A stretch of DNA of 64,000 bases, from NCBI GenBank assembly GCA_022494885.1, contig JAGVSM010000963.1, forward strand, positions 1 through 64,000. The letters are read 5' to 3'. The position numbers were made by a program, and so were the translations under genes. Positions 22,985 to 33,799 of the stretch are shown piece after piece (the first letter of the stretch is position 1; each line of letters starts with the position of its first letter). The notes beneath the pieces are model-generated. The model was given only the letters and a program-made list of their open reading frames with translations. It did no database searches and was not told the DNA's origin. This stretch comes from Micrasema longulum (Eukaryota; Arthropoda; Insecta; Trichoptera; Brachycentridae).

Positions 22985-25900
22985 CTGGAATAAATTTATC
23001 CCAATTAATTTACTAAAAAAATGTATGACAAATGGGAGAAGGTGTTAATTGCAAAAAATAATCATTTGTTTAGATTTTTTTTAAGGAAGAATCAGATATA
23101 CGCGCATCAGCAAACGTTGCCTGCCTATAACGAATAATAAAAATCTTACTTAATGTAAGTTACTATATATTATAGCAATTATGTAGTTTAAATGGTTTAC
23201 ACGTTTTTACTAGCTTGAACTAAAGTGATAATTAGTGATGAAGAAGCCGATAGTGGTTTGGCCAGATACCGGATATTTAGCAAGCCCCTAAGCCGGATAG
23301 CCGGATATCTAATGTCTCCTATAGCTAAAAACAAAACTTTTAACGAGCATAAAATAAAAAAGGGTTCAAATATTTTTATATTTTTAATGATCACTTATCG
23401 ATCAACGAGTGCATATCAATATGGTTTATTAATTAAATAATTGTAATGGTTTTGGGTAGTTTTACCTTTTTCGCTTCATTTCTTTCACGAAAATATATTT
23501 TTAATAAAAAAAATATTTTGATAAACATTTTTTATTTGTGGGTTAAATTCTTTGTCTAGTTTTTATACTGAACATTTAGGTACGAATGTTATTATTTAAA
23601 AGAAAGTTTTTTTTTTATAATAAAGGTTACTTCTTGCTTTACTACCCTTTACCCAAACATGTTCGATATGAATAAACTAATATAATTGCGTTGATTTTAT
23701 TAAATTTTCGAAGATTAATGAATATTAGGTATCCGGCAGGATGTTTTATCCGATTTCCGGCAAAATGTTCTATCCGATATCTGGCAAGATGTTCTATCCG
23801 GTATCCGGCAGGATGTTCTATTCTATTAAAAGAAAAAAATAACACATTTATTTTTGTTGTACACGTACAGACATGTATTATGCACGATGAGGCACTGCTA
23901 TCTCCCTATTTTTGTAGGTGAATAAATAAAAAGCTATTTGAGGTAAAATAAATTTTTTTTTTCTTCTTAAAACTACAATATAGGATATTTTATGTGATGT
24001 TGTTTTTATGCATTTATTTATTTTCAGTTCAAAAATGGTTAAAAATATCACAATTTATATATAATTCATCAAATATTTAAAAAAGGCATTAAACATCTTT
24101 CACCAATTATACGCGAACACCAATAATGAGGAACGTTAAATAAACGAAAATTTAATTTACTATGTATTTAATCCATACAATTTATTAAAATTAAGATTAA
24201 TTTTAATAAAATTTCATTTAAAATACCGAGAAGAATAAATCTAGACAGGTACTTGGTCACTTTTTTTTTGGGCGTGCAACCCCATTTGTCTATGAAATTT
24301 AGTTTCTCGAGAAACGGAGGGGGTCTCGTGACGTTTTAATTCTATGGCTGTCTAGCGCAGGGTGGCGGTCGGGTGAACGGAACGTTCGACGCGGCCATTT
24401 TGGCCGAGTCTGCAAATGATAAACCTGGGAAATTCGGTAAGTGCTACATAGTAGCGTTGTTCTCAACCATTAAAGACTATTCTAGAGCCCAAATAATAAT
24501 TACTTGCTATTATTATTATTATTATGGATAACTTGTATAGCTTTATTTTCGTAATAAAATACCTCAAGGGCGCTTTACATAGTGATTCTATTGTTAAATT
24601 AATTTAATTTAAGCTTTTAAATTTGTAATTTAATTAAATCAATTTATTTTTTTGTCACATGCTACGGATTTATTCAAATAATTTAGAGAACAAGTGGGTT
24701 TTAAGTTTTTTCCAAACATCACTTCACTTTCACAGCCTCGCACCTCTGCTGGGAGAGCATTCCATGCCATAGGGCCTGCGACCGCAAATGCGCGTTCACT
24801 AAATTTAGTGCGCTGTTTGCGTAGAGGTATAATAACTTTTCCTCTCACCGTAGACGTAGCTGATCTAAGCGTAAGACGCCTGTCAGCTAGTTCATCTGGA
24901 ATGCATAGTCCCCTTAGATATTCTGGGGCAGAGTTGTGCAGTGACTTATACATAAGCCAACAGAGTTTGTATTCGACCCTCTGTAGAAAACGTAGCCAGT
25001 GTAGTTCCCAAAGTACAAGGAGTATTAAACAAGGTCCTTTTTATCTGTATATATATAATTAGTAATATAACCTAATTTGTTCTTACTGACCATGTGCAAA
25101 GCTAACATTGTCGAACCGCTACAGAATTGAGTATCTGAAAGCATTTTTAGACCATGTCACAGGGCAACAATAAGATCAAGGCAGGGACACGATTTTCATC
25201 TGTTCAGCTTTTTGACTTTTTTTCGGAAGCAGTAGTACCAAGAGGAACTGATGATGTAGAGGATAGCAGTTCATCTCCATATTGCTTTCTGATGAAAGCT
25301 TCGGTTTTGCGTTTCTAAGGAAATGATATTTCACAACCAACAAGTTGTACCATTCTTCACAGCGTGGATTTTTAGGAGTAATCCAGTTTCATCACGGTTC
25401 CAATGCAGATTGAAATAATACATTTTTGTACTTTTAGTATTCATAAAACATACTGGTTTTGTCGCATTTCATTTTGAGATAATATATTTTTGTACTTCTG
25501 ATATTCATAAAGCAATAAGCTTTATATATTGTTCCTACATTGTAACGCCTCATTAGGAAGCATATATTTACATGCATTTTTTATTTATTGTTCCTACCGT
25601 GTGTTATCTAAGTAGAGAACGTATTATAGCTTTACAATTTTGATATATCGTTACCATATTTTTTGTCTCATTCGGAGTTTATATTTTAAGAATATTATAA
25701 TAAACAAATGTGTAGTTAGAAAATGTGTTTTATTCGAGGATTCATGTGGTGCATAGGGCACGTGGGATGGAGGGGATTTGCTTTGGCAAAAGGTTTTAAT
25801 GGTCTCATGCTTTACTTGACTCATCTGGTCGGTGGATGGGAAAGTTCAAGTGGGTGCTTCGCCCCCGGAACTTCTTCATCACAATACCTAGATGTTATTT

Positions 25901-28900
25901 ATACAATTTAACTAAAATATTAATAATTTATAAACAGTCCCGTAATAATAAGTTTTTTTAGCTATAACAATAATTATAGTAAAAATAATGAAAACAATGA
26001 ATAATTAATTTAATTTAAAGTAGTTTAATTTTATAATTTATTAAAATTTTCTTTAGTTTAATTTTATTTAAATTGTTATAGTGTTTTATAAAGAAATGTA
26101 TCTACCATTGTTAAATGGACTTTATAAAAATAATACATTTTGAAAAGAACATTACACAAGTGAACATAGTTATGCAGAAAGCAGCCAGCCATATAAAAAT
26201 GAAACTAAGATAATAGCACCTTTGTAAAACGAATAATCAAATCTATGCAACAGTTGGAATGTATTAGACTTGGACAAATGATGATACATTAGTTTTTTTA
26301 TATTACAAACAAGAATCTAATTATGTATTTGACCAGTTTTAATGATTTTTAAAGTACCATAAGATTTTTCTAGTGCTGTGGGTGTTTTCTGCAAACTGCG
26401 TAATCGAAACCATTTTCAGAATGTGATTAATACAGTTTTTTTGTATGGAAACGGTCTGGCTGTTTTTAACAGAACATAGAATTGGCCTTACTGCACCTGA
26501 TAATATCAATATCTCATTTTATCATAATTGTGGACTGGCTGCTTTCTGCATAACTAAGTTCAAGTGGTGCCCGTCATTGCCTTAACACTCCTGCAAGAGA
26601 GCTCTGAAGCGTCGCACAACTCTCTGGAGTATTTCTTGGGGTATATGCTGAATTTCCATGCTGATTTGTTCTGAAAATTTTTGTGCGATGACCATTCGTT
26701 ACGGATGAAAACCCAGGTCTTAATGGAGAATTCTTCGTACAGAGGGTTGAGACGATGGCAAAACTGAGCGTCTGACTGCATCAACGTTCTCAAGTGTTAA
26801 GACCATTCGGGGGCAGATTTTGGCAATCGTACGCTTCTAGGGCTAAAGTGCACTGTTTTTACATCATGCTTGAAACCAACAGTACTGACACAAAAACTTC
26901 TAAGCAGCACATATCGACGCCATCCTTATCCTGCTACGACCAATCCTCATGTCTCACAAGACATAAAACTAGGGAGACAGATATTCCGCATCCTGTATAT
27001 TCGTATGAAATATTTGAATACTATGTTTACCTGAAACAGTGACAAATTTCATTTCCCTCGGCATCCATGCAAGGTCGAACACAGCATTCTCGTGACATTG
27101 GAATCCTTCCAGGGCCGGATGGTCTCCGCTGCCTTTATTCACAATTAAAGTGTTCTGAAAATGCATCAATAATTGTTAAATTCACTGACAGATACGAGTA
27201 TTACATTAGTGTGATCTAAAGCAGGTATTCATTTTATGTATTCTAAATAAAATACAACAGAGAAATGAAATATAATGCAACAGAGAGGGAAAACATTTTC
27301 GGGAAGAGAATATGGAAGTCTAGGCATTTACAGGGCTTATGACCTGTCATTGGCGGGTTTAAGTGACAACTTTATGCACTGTGCGACATTCACCATTCTG
27401 CTTATGTTTAAACATAGCTCTCTATTGCAATAAATTTAGATCTTAATAACTCCCTAAGAAGGAAATCCAGCCTGATTAAACATTTGAGCACAGTCAAAAT
27501 ATTGTACATTCATATTATTGATCATCATCAGTATACCAATTACCAAGTTGATTAAATGGACAAACACAAACTTACTTACACTTAATGAAAATAAAAATGC
27601 AATATTATCCATTTTTAATCTAGAAAAAAACGACATAAAATATATGCTCACATAAATAATGAACGACTAACTGAAATTGAACATGTTAAATACTTAGGAC
27701 TAACAATAGATGGACAATTGACATGGAAAACTCATATCAGCAATTTAATTAGCTAAGTGGCGACATTATCTAGTCTTTTTTAAAAATCAAAAATTTTGTT
27801 CCAAAAACGGAAAAAATTCTAATGTATGAAGCCTATGTAAAAACTAAAATATGTTATATGCAACTACTATGGGGAACAGGATATCAAAATGACGTAAACA
27901 GACTACAAAGACAACAAAATAAAATATTAAAGTTAGTATATGACCTTCCCTATCTAAAAGCAACTAGAGAACTTTTAAAACAAACTAAGCAATTAAATAT
28001 AACTGAACTTTTTCAATTAGAATCATTAAAATTTATTCATAAATTAGCCACTGATGTAATTGTAGATGAAGAACTTAAACTTGTAAAAAATAAGGAACCT
28101 CAGCCCTACGGGAAATTGGAGACAAAAAATGTTTTCTTGCGCGTGGTAAAAATTAGAGCATCAAATTGTACGGTAAAATTTCTTAAAAATTTACAAAAAT
28201 AATAATAATAAATATTTTAATAAAAACACACTAATTTGAATGACGTCACTGGTTTATATGAATAATCTAATGATATGAAAGCTTTGAAGGTCATTGTAAG
28301 CGAACCAATCGGAAGAACTGTCATAGAACAACCTCTGAGGTCACACGCGGAGTTATTTCAGATATACAAAACTTTAAAAAATCATAGCCCTGATAATATG
28401 ATATATAAAAATAAAAAATTTGGCTTAGTTTAATATTCTATTAACAAATAAAAAAATAAAAAAAAGATCGTGAACTTCCTCATTGTAGTAAACATAGACA
28501 TATCAGAAAAACGAGAATATCGGAAAAATATCATACACAACTTTCTTAAACAAGACAAGGACAGTCGAGACTAATAAACCAGGGACTGAAATTATACAAT
28601 AAACTACCAGACAAAATTAAACAAAATACTCAGACAAACTTTTCAAAAGATGTAAAAAATATTATTATGAACAGAGTATGAATAAAAAATGTATATATTA
28701 TTTTTGTAAAATGAATGTAATAATCCGTAACGGTAAATAAATTTTCAATTGAAAAAAAAATAAAAAATTGCAGTATTTAACTTGATACTAACAACTACTT
28801 CAAGAAACAGACCATTTAAATATATTACGTGGATTGTTAACATCAAGAAACATACCATTTAAATATATTATGTGGATTGTTAACATTGTGGTAAAATATA

Positions 28901-30059
28901 AATTGTATACTAAAAAAACTGAATTATGTAAACCAGTAATGAGTTATTGTCCTGTTAATAAAATTTGTACGGAATGTTGAAATTAGAAACAGGCTCAGAA
29001 ACCTCTGGTAACACTGTCATAAAGCGGAGGTGATATGGCTGGCTGGGCCATAACTGAAATTCCCCGAAAGCTTTAGACCACGGCTGACAGTTTGTAGGCA
29101 GTCCACGTATGAACTGCGAGATGCGGAGCCAACTTGGAAGGACACACTGGAGTTGGCTGCCGACAAGAGACCTGCAGACTTCATGGATAGCACATCGTGG
29201 GCTCAATACTACAAATAGACATCTAAAAATCACTAGTTTTTTAGATAATGGCAATATTTTAATTGCCTATTTACATATAACTTCAACAAGAATAGTATTT
29301 AATAGTTCCTAATATTGTTATTACGCATTGTTATGATCGCCATTATCTAACACAAGTGATTTTGAGATGTCTAATTATAGTATTGAGCCTGTGATATGCT
29401 TTACCTAAAGAGCGGACATGGATTGAGTGGGTTATCTTTTTTTATAGAATAAAATAATTATTGTAAAACTAATTTGAAGTCAGTTGTCCTGACGATAGGT
29501 CGGTTGAACTTAAACCGGTTGACATAATTTAAAAATTCATTAGTGTAAACGTGTATATTAATCATATTTTCAAATATTTACTTGTATGGCAACGCCTCCG
29601 TCTTCATTGGCAATGGCGACAAAATGCTCAAATCCTTGAGTCTCGGCAAACCTGCATGCAAATATTGGTGGTTCGGGATTGAAGTCAGGACCAGACAAAC
29701 ACGGAGCTATTCCATGATAAGCATCATGCCATGATACTACCAAGCGTTGAAGTACATTGTCATAATACCTCGGATTGGCTGTCGAAAAAACATTTAAAAT
29801 AAAAATACACGATTTTAAGAGTTAAAAATCTGGAGAAAAATATCAACATATAACATGTGTCAATTAAAAGAACCGACAGGTACATAGCTTTGATATTATT
29901 TTTGGATATGGTCATTTTACTGTTTTTAGCTAATGCATATTATAAATAATTTCGCTTCGATTTTCAGAAAAGGAAGTAAAAATTACCGTTTTGTATATTA
30001 ATATTGATATACTCACATAATCCTATTTCCCTTTCAATTAAAGATTGTACGTCGCTCAT
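21351..30059 (-). CDS. dtl: Denticleless / Cdt2, CRL4 ubiquitin ligase substrate receptor
   Basis: Four coding exons: 30059-30017, 29778-29582, 27154-27031 and 22984-21351. All junctions are GT-AG, phases agree, and the sum is 1998 nt, giving 665 residues plus stop. Cdt2 bridges DDB1-CUL4 to PCNA-loaded targets such as Cdt1 in S phase; this is family knowledge. The order matches the family: a short N-terminus, then WD40 repeats over roughly residues 50-400 with GHTKSVKTVAFRP, GHENGTFYIKSSLSPEGNYL and GHSAEVTCASW. Two WDxR motifs, VLLWDIRAN and IKVWDLRKN, are the DDB1-binding type. The long Ser/Pro-rich tail holds SPRKAL and ends with a PIP-like box, NTTLMNYFSK. The start ATG is the first in frame. 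Human DTL is 730 residues, so this version has a shorter tail. Confidence 0.95.
23225..23310 (+). repeat. CCGGATA-rich segment, inverted partner of 23729-23824
   Basis: AGATACCGGATATTTAGC and AAGCCGGATAGCCGGATAT lie here in the dtl intron. They are the complement-type partner of the 24-bp tandem array to the right, so the two may mark the ends of a TIR element with sub-terminal repeats. Confidence 0.45.
23729..23824 (+). repeat. Tandem array, four units of exactly 24 bp
   Basis: Units at 23729, 23753, 23777 and 23801 follow a [AG]TATCCGGCA[AG]GATGTTCTATCCG-type pattern with few changes. Because 24 is a multiple of three, both strands stay open across it, which explains the spurious frames here. 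Confidence 0.95.
23830..24285. other. dtl intron sequence, nothing recognised
   Basis: AT-rich intron sequence of dtl between repeat copies. Confidence 0.4.
24290..24435. other. CpG-rich patch inside the dtl intron
   Basis: A local CpG-rich patch contains GGTCGGGTGAACGGAACGTT and the palindromic CGGCCATTTTGGCCG at about 24391-24405. It stands out from the surrounding intron. It could be an internal promoter, an insulator-type site or a transposon piece. Confidence 0.35.
24639..24965 (-). mobile_element. LINE C-terminal fragment (CR1/L2-like)
   Basis: The minus-strand frame reads YKSLHNSAPEYLRGLC, then RRLTLRSAT, then the landmark SERAFAVAGPMAWNALPAEV. This order (YK-LH-APEYL, R-LRSA, F-VAGP-WN-LP) is typical of the end of CR1/L2-type LINE proteins. 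It lies sense to dtl within its largest intron and lacks the catalytic domain. Confidence 0.85.
24970..26165. other. dtl intron, possible transposase remnant at 25080-25400
   Basis: On the minus strand near 25395-25330 a short block reads NLHWNRDETGLLLKIHA, which resembles the DETG block of some DDE transposases. It is surrounded by stops and is only suggestive. A GC-richer patch at 25720-25880 is unassigned. The rest is AT-rich intron. Confidence 0.35.
26169..26554 (+). mobile_element. MITE, Tc1/mariner-type
   Basis: The left end GTTATGCAGAAAGCAGCCAG is exactly complementary to the right end CTGGCTGCTTTCTGCATAAC. TA dinucleotides flank both sides (26167-26168 and 26555-26556). It is 386 bp with no transposase frame. 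The perfect TIRs suggest a fairly recent insertion. Confidence 0.9.
26557..26815 (-). pseudogene. Internally deleted mariner-type transposase relic
   Basis: The minus strand joins, in one frame, an N-terminal helix-turn-helix-like part (LTLENVDAVRRSVLPSSQPS, VRRILH, DLGFHP) directly to a C-terminal end (EIQHIPQEILQRVVRRFRAL). The whole catalytic core between them is missing. Two in-frame stops confirm it is inactive. It matches the same transposase family as 19580-20160 but retains the complementary parts. The 26169-26554 MITE is immediately adjacent. Confidence 0.7.
27031..27154 (-). CDS. dtl: dtl exon 3
   Basis: It is bounded by TTTTCAG and GTAAAC. It encodes about 41 residues of the first WD40 blade, including CHENAVFDLAWMPREMKFV, which aligns with the H-N-A-V-F-D-L-A-W segment of Cdt2 proteins. 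Confidence 0.95.
27262..27440 (+). repeat. Repeat C copy in the dtl intron
   Basis: A good copy: GCAACAGAGAGGGAAAACAT, AGTCTAGGCATTTACAGGG, TATGACCTGTCATTGG and ACATTCACCATTCTGC are all present in family order. Confidence 0.8.
27655..28750 (+). mobile_element. LINE C-terminal half and tail, interrupted by TIR repeat A
   Basis: The plus strand encodes EHVKYLGLTIDGQLTWKTHI, the block that follows the reverse-transcriptase core, then an open 126-codon frame (27822-28202) with LQRQQNKILKLVYDLPYL. After an inserted MITE at about 28092-28485 the original LINE resumes (SRLINQGLKLYNKLPDKIKQ) and ends at a stop near 28680 with an A-rich tail. The copy at 8340-8773 is uninterrupted at the same point. 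It lies antisense to dtl in the intron between exons 2 and 3. Confidence 0.85.
28092..28485 (+). repeat. TIR repeat A copy inserted in the LINE
   Basis: The left end (AATAAGGAACCTCAG) is a degraded form of CAATGAGGAAGTTCAG, and the right end is GTGAACTTCCTCATTG. Internal blocks match the 7425-7850 copy. Comparison with the empty LINE site at 8.6 kb defines the insertion. Confidence 0.8.
28800..28885 (+). repeat. Tandem duplication, two 43-bp units
   Basis: TCAAGAAACA[GT]ACCATTTAAA and the following bases through GGATTGTTAACA occur twice in a row (28800-28842, 28843-28885) with two differences. Confidence 0.9.
29189..29400. repeat. Foldback (MITE-like) inverted repeat
   Basis: Bases 29189-29252 pair with 29339-29400, with blocks GGCTCAATACTA, TAGACATCT, AAAATCACT and TTAGATAATGGC shared between strands. 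The spacer is about 85 bp. No coding capacity; it lies in a dtl intron. Confidence 0.8.
29582..29778 (-). CDS. dtl: dtl exon 2
   Basis: It is bounded by CGACAG and GTAAAT. It encodes about 65 residues, including PIFACRFAETQGFEHFVAIA followed by NEDGGVAIQ. This matches the family pattern in which a conserved aromatic block leads into blade 1 (VLAVANEEG-type). Confidence 0.95.
30017..30059 (-). CDS. dtl: dtl exon 1 with start codon
   Basis: ATG at 30059-30057 begins MSDVQSLIEREIGL. The donor GTGAGT follows at 30016-30015. Phase 1 matches exon 2. There is no other in-frame ATG before exon 2. Confidence 0.85.
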
Positions 30060-30258
30060 CTTGAGATAAATTTGAAAATTATTTACATCTCAGCAATAAA
30101 AGTAAATGTGAGAATAGATAAACATAAAATTTGCCTATTTTTACATTGCAAACCGTAATTGTCGCATGCACACATAAATAACTATATAATTAATCACAAA
30201 TATGCGAAAAGCCGAAAATAACCTAAACACAACTGGCGATTAACGTCATAAATAAAAA

Positions 30259-30270
30259 TTTAGCGCGGGA
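30259..30270 (-). promoter_or_regulatory. Possible E2F site upstream of dtl
   Basis: TTTAGCGCGGGA (complement TCCCGCGCTAAA) lies about 200 bp before the dtl ATG in otherwise AT-rich, CpG-poor sequence. It matches the TTTSSCGC/GCGCGGGA type bound by E2F/DP. S-phase genes, including dtl homologues, are known E2F targets, so the role is plausible, but it is inferred from one motif. Confidence 0.45.
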
Positions 30271-30279
30271 TTATTCCAT

Positions 30280-31000
30280 GTTTATGTTCAATGGACACAG
30301 ACAAGCGGGTAGACTATGAATAGGGATGTAACAATACCGAATACCGATGTAACCACTTATTTTTTAAAAGGTAGAATCAATACCTACCAGATCGTAAAAT
30401 TCTATTTCCACTGATAGTTTATAAGTTTGTTTATGGTCATACAACGCGAAGTCAGGGGGGTACTGAAATGGAGATTTTGTTTTGTTTTTTTAAATCTAAC
30501 TTTTACTAGAAACTAAAAATTTCCTTTTATAACGCAGTCTTCATAAATTGAGTACAGTTATTTGCTTGAACACACTTGAAAAAAAATTAGTTTCCAAAAG
30601 TTTTGTTTACAAAAAAAACAAATCTAAAAAAAGATTTCTACCATAATATTAAACAGTTTTTAATCCATATTTTAGTATTTTTTAGATCACTGGAGCCGAG
30701 CGGCCCTTGCTAGTAACTTTAGTACCTAACTAGAATAGCTACCTGGAAATGTATAAGCAAAGTACTGCCTCCTCAATAAAGACTCGTATTTGTCACGTTT
30801 GGGGGTTGCCTTTGCCATACCGAGGCTTTCAGAATTAGGTATTTCAAAAATGAACTATTTTTTCTTGAAAATATTGTAAGCAGCATGGTCCACACTTTAA
30901 TATGGTCGGGAAACTGAATATGGAGGCCTTGTACGTGGCGGAAGAGACATGTACACGATAAGTCGGCTTACTTATACATGTTATTAGCCAAGCGGTGTAG
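30280..31000. other. Intergenic between bark and dtl, no gene seen
   Basis: Nothing conserved is recognised. Confidence 0.4.
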
Positions 31001-31021
31001 ACCACGTGCACTACATAGGTC

Positions 31022-31057
31022 TATAAATAGAGTACATGGCCCATTAACAAATCAGTT
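31022..31057 (+). promoter_or_regulatory. TATA + initiator core-promoter match
   Basis: TATAAATA at 31022-31029 is followed, at correct spacing, by TCAGTT at 31052-31057, a perfect arthropod initiator with its A about 32 bases from the TATA start. No gene follows on the plus strand. TGGCGACCA at about 31149 resembles the start of a retroelement primer-binding site, so this may be the promoter of a solo or broken LTR. Confidence 0.4.
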
Positions 31058-31059
31058 CA

Positions 31060-33630
31060 CCTCTACTACTCATGTTTGATTTCCACTCTTCAGATTGTGC
31101 GTGTAGTTCACCGGTTTCTGCTGATTTGCAACTAGCGGAAGGGGCGTCCTGGCGACCATAGTTGACCCACTAACTCAACGTCACCTACATTGTGATTTAT
31201 ATATCTTTCCAGATCTATTCAAATAAATATCAAGATCCGTGCTGTATGCAAGACTGTGGTAAGCATTATTACAAAATTATGAAAGGGGTGATGGGTTGGT
31301 TTGGACATAAATTTAAAAGTCAGAGTATTGTGGCAACCTCCGTGGTGTTATGGCTAAGATATTTGATCCACACACGGAAGGTTCCGAGAAATTAAATGTG
31401 ATTTTTCTCAAGCCTGAATATTATTCACCACTATAATTGGGCTTCCAGGTCGGTTGTTGCGTTAAAAAAATATTTTAAAAATATCGGCCTATGGGGATTA
31501 AGCGTGCCAGTTTGATGGTGTTAGTAAATTTATTTACTCCAACAAAGAAATCTAATGATTTCTCATAGAAAGAAAAATGACCTTTTTTGCAAGAAAAAAA
31601 AATCTTTTGCAGATATTCCTAGGGTATCAGACCCTCAAGATTACATTGGTTTAATGAACATTTCATCAATTTGAATTAATACTGACTAATTCAGCATAAG
31701 AGTATAACTTGTGGATTCAGTTTTAGTCAGTATCTGGTTATGTTTATGACTTTTTTTACTGTTAGAAAGTGGAAAATATTGATACAATGACATTTGATCG
31801 TGAAATAAGCCTATCAAATAAATAATACGGTGTCTATTGAAATATTTAAAGAAGTATTTTGTGATGATTTAAGTCTGCATTAAAACAAAATCTTGTTTTC
31901 AAATGTTTTTAATTTTATATAATATAATTATTTTTTAATGTAGATATAAATGTACAAAATGCGAGATCCTTATTACCAATAACACACACTGAATACCTGT
32001 TATTTAAAATAATAACATTAAAACGTCACCTCAAAATGGAATTGCAGTCAGCACAATATTTATATATATTATACTTTTGTAAGTCGAAAACGATTGTATT
32101 TATTCTGATAGTGAGTTGATCACAACAAATTTCTTTTAAAATATTATTTTGCTCGGTTTTGCAATGTCATAATATGAATATTTTTTATTATAGTCCTTAA
32201 ATGTTAGATGATCAAAATGACAGTTTTCAGAAAAAGTGACGACATAACTTTGTAGTAACGTCAAAGGAGTTATTTATATTGACTCACGAAAAATCATTTG
32301 TATCTGGCGTGTTAATTTATTTTTTAATACAATGCTTGAAACATAAATCAACATTTATATGTAAATCAGCTTTAAAATTAAAAAAAAAACTAAAATAAAC
32401 CTAATTTTTAACGACGTTTTTACAAAGTTACATCATTTTGCAAAAACGTTAGAGATGGACAAATTGATCGAATAAAAAAATAATTCATTTGATGTTGTTC
32501 ATGAAAAAAGTATAAATGTCTTATTTTTTGGTGAATAATTGTGTTAAACACACTATAATAGGCTTGTTTTTGCGTTTTCTTATTTCAATTTTCGGAAACA
32601 GTTTCATGATTGCATGAAATAACTGATAAAATCGATTTGATCAGTAATCAGTAATTTCCCTTCACTAATGAAATGAGTTTGACAGCTGTCATTCTAATCA
32701 AGCTATTTTTTAAGGACTATCGACTAGACATTTATATTGTATGTTTATTGCTTAAATCAAAACTATTTAAAATATTTAAAAAAAAACATTTAAAGTAATT
32801 TCAGTAAGAACTTTTGTCTAGTTTAAAATACTTTTAAATATAGTGAACCCCACCCCCAAACGTGAAATTGATTTAAAAGTTCAATGTCAATCAGATGTGG
32901 GCTTGTTCTTTATTATTATTTTTATTTCTGACATGTAAGCATTGAACCAAATTCTTTCAGCTATTTCCCTAAACCTTTTCATGAACTTTGGAGCTGGATT
33001 CTATATTTTTGGATTTTACTGTTTAATAACAATTAGTAATCAGTAATCATACTGTTATCAGTATTATTAATACCTTTAATATTGTGTGTCAAATAATTAA
33101 AATGTTAACAATAAATACCCTTAATTTTAATTCATTGAAATTTGTCATATTATGAGTACAATGATGGAAAGCATTTGAATATACTTGTAGTACAGTAGGT
33201 TAATATTATGTAGCTTTAGGAATGTGAGTAAAGCTGTTATGCTGAAAATCACCAGTGGATACCCAACGCTGATATTCCAAATAAGCAATGGAATTATACA
33301 AAACACCAGGATTACAAATGTATGTGGCACTAGATATAGTGTATGGAAAATAATAACTAACTAATAAATAGGTGGTAAATGAGACATATACAACACATAA
33401 CACACCACGGTTTCCAATTTTATTTTATTTTAAAAACATGTTTTTTTTATCACATTATATATTTTTTAATTTAGGTACCTATACCAGACTGATTTAAGAC
33501 TTGAGAATCCTCCTCACTAGGATAACCTGTTCTAAAGAGGACTGCTTTAGACATATTCTGTTACAATTTTGACTGACAAAAATGTGGTAGGTATTTTAGT
33601 ATTTATTTAAAATAAATATTTGTGTTTTTA
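31060..33630. other. AT-rich intergenic sequence, no gene seen
   Basis: No conserved frame or RNA. Minus-strand frames at 33145-33403 are short and unrecognised. Confidence 0.45.
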
Positions 33631-33639
33631 TTATTTACC

Positions 33640-33787
33640 CAAGTATTTAATTTTGAGGGCCATTTTCAACGAGTTGTAAATAACTCACTATTAGAAAATG
33701 AGAATCAAGTTGTAGTAGAGTGGGATTCGAACCACAGACCTTGGATCCGTGAGTCCGAGGCATTAGCCATAGGACCACAACCCGATT
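33640..33787 (-). mobile_element. SINE B, tRNA-derived
   Basis: The minus strand has a tRNA-like head with box A-like TGGTCCTATGGCTAATGC and box B GTGGTTCGAATCCCAC. A body follows with TTTTCTAATAGTGAGTTA and GTTGAAAATGGC, then TTGGGTAAAT. The same body is present at 46909-47070 and 50060-50222. The acceptor stem does not form, so this is not a tRNA gene. Confidence 0.8.
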
Positions 33788-33799
33788 CCGGGTGTGGTC

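Noticed and set aside
23642..23921. Open frames on both strands with 8-residue repeats
   Set aside because: Created by the 24-bp tandem array, whose unit length preserves frame.
30320..30370. ATACCGAATACCGATGTAACC as a short repeat motif
   Set aside because: Only a two-fold short repetition; no element boundary or other copies seen.
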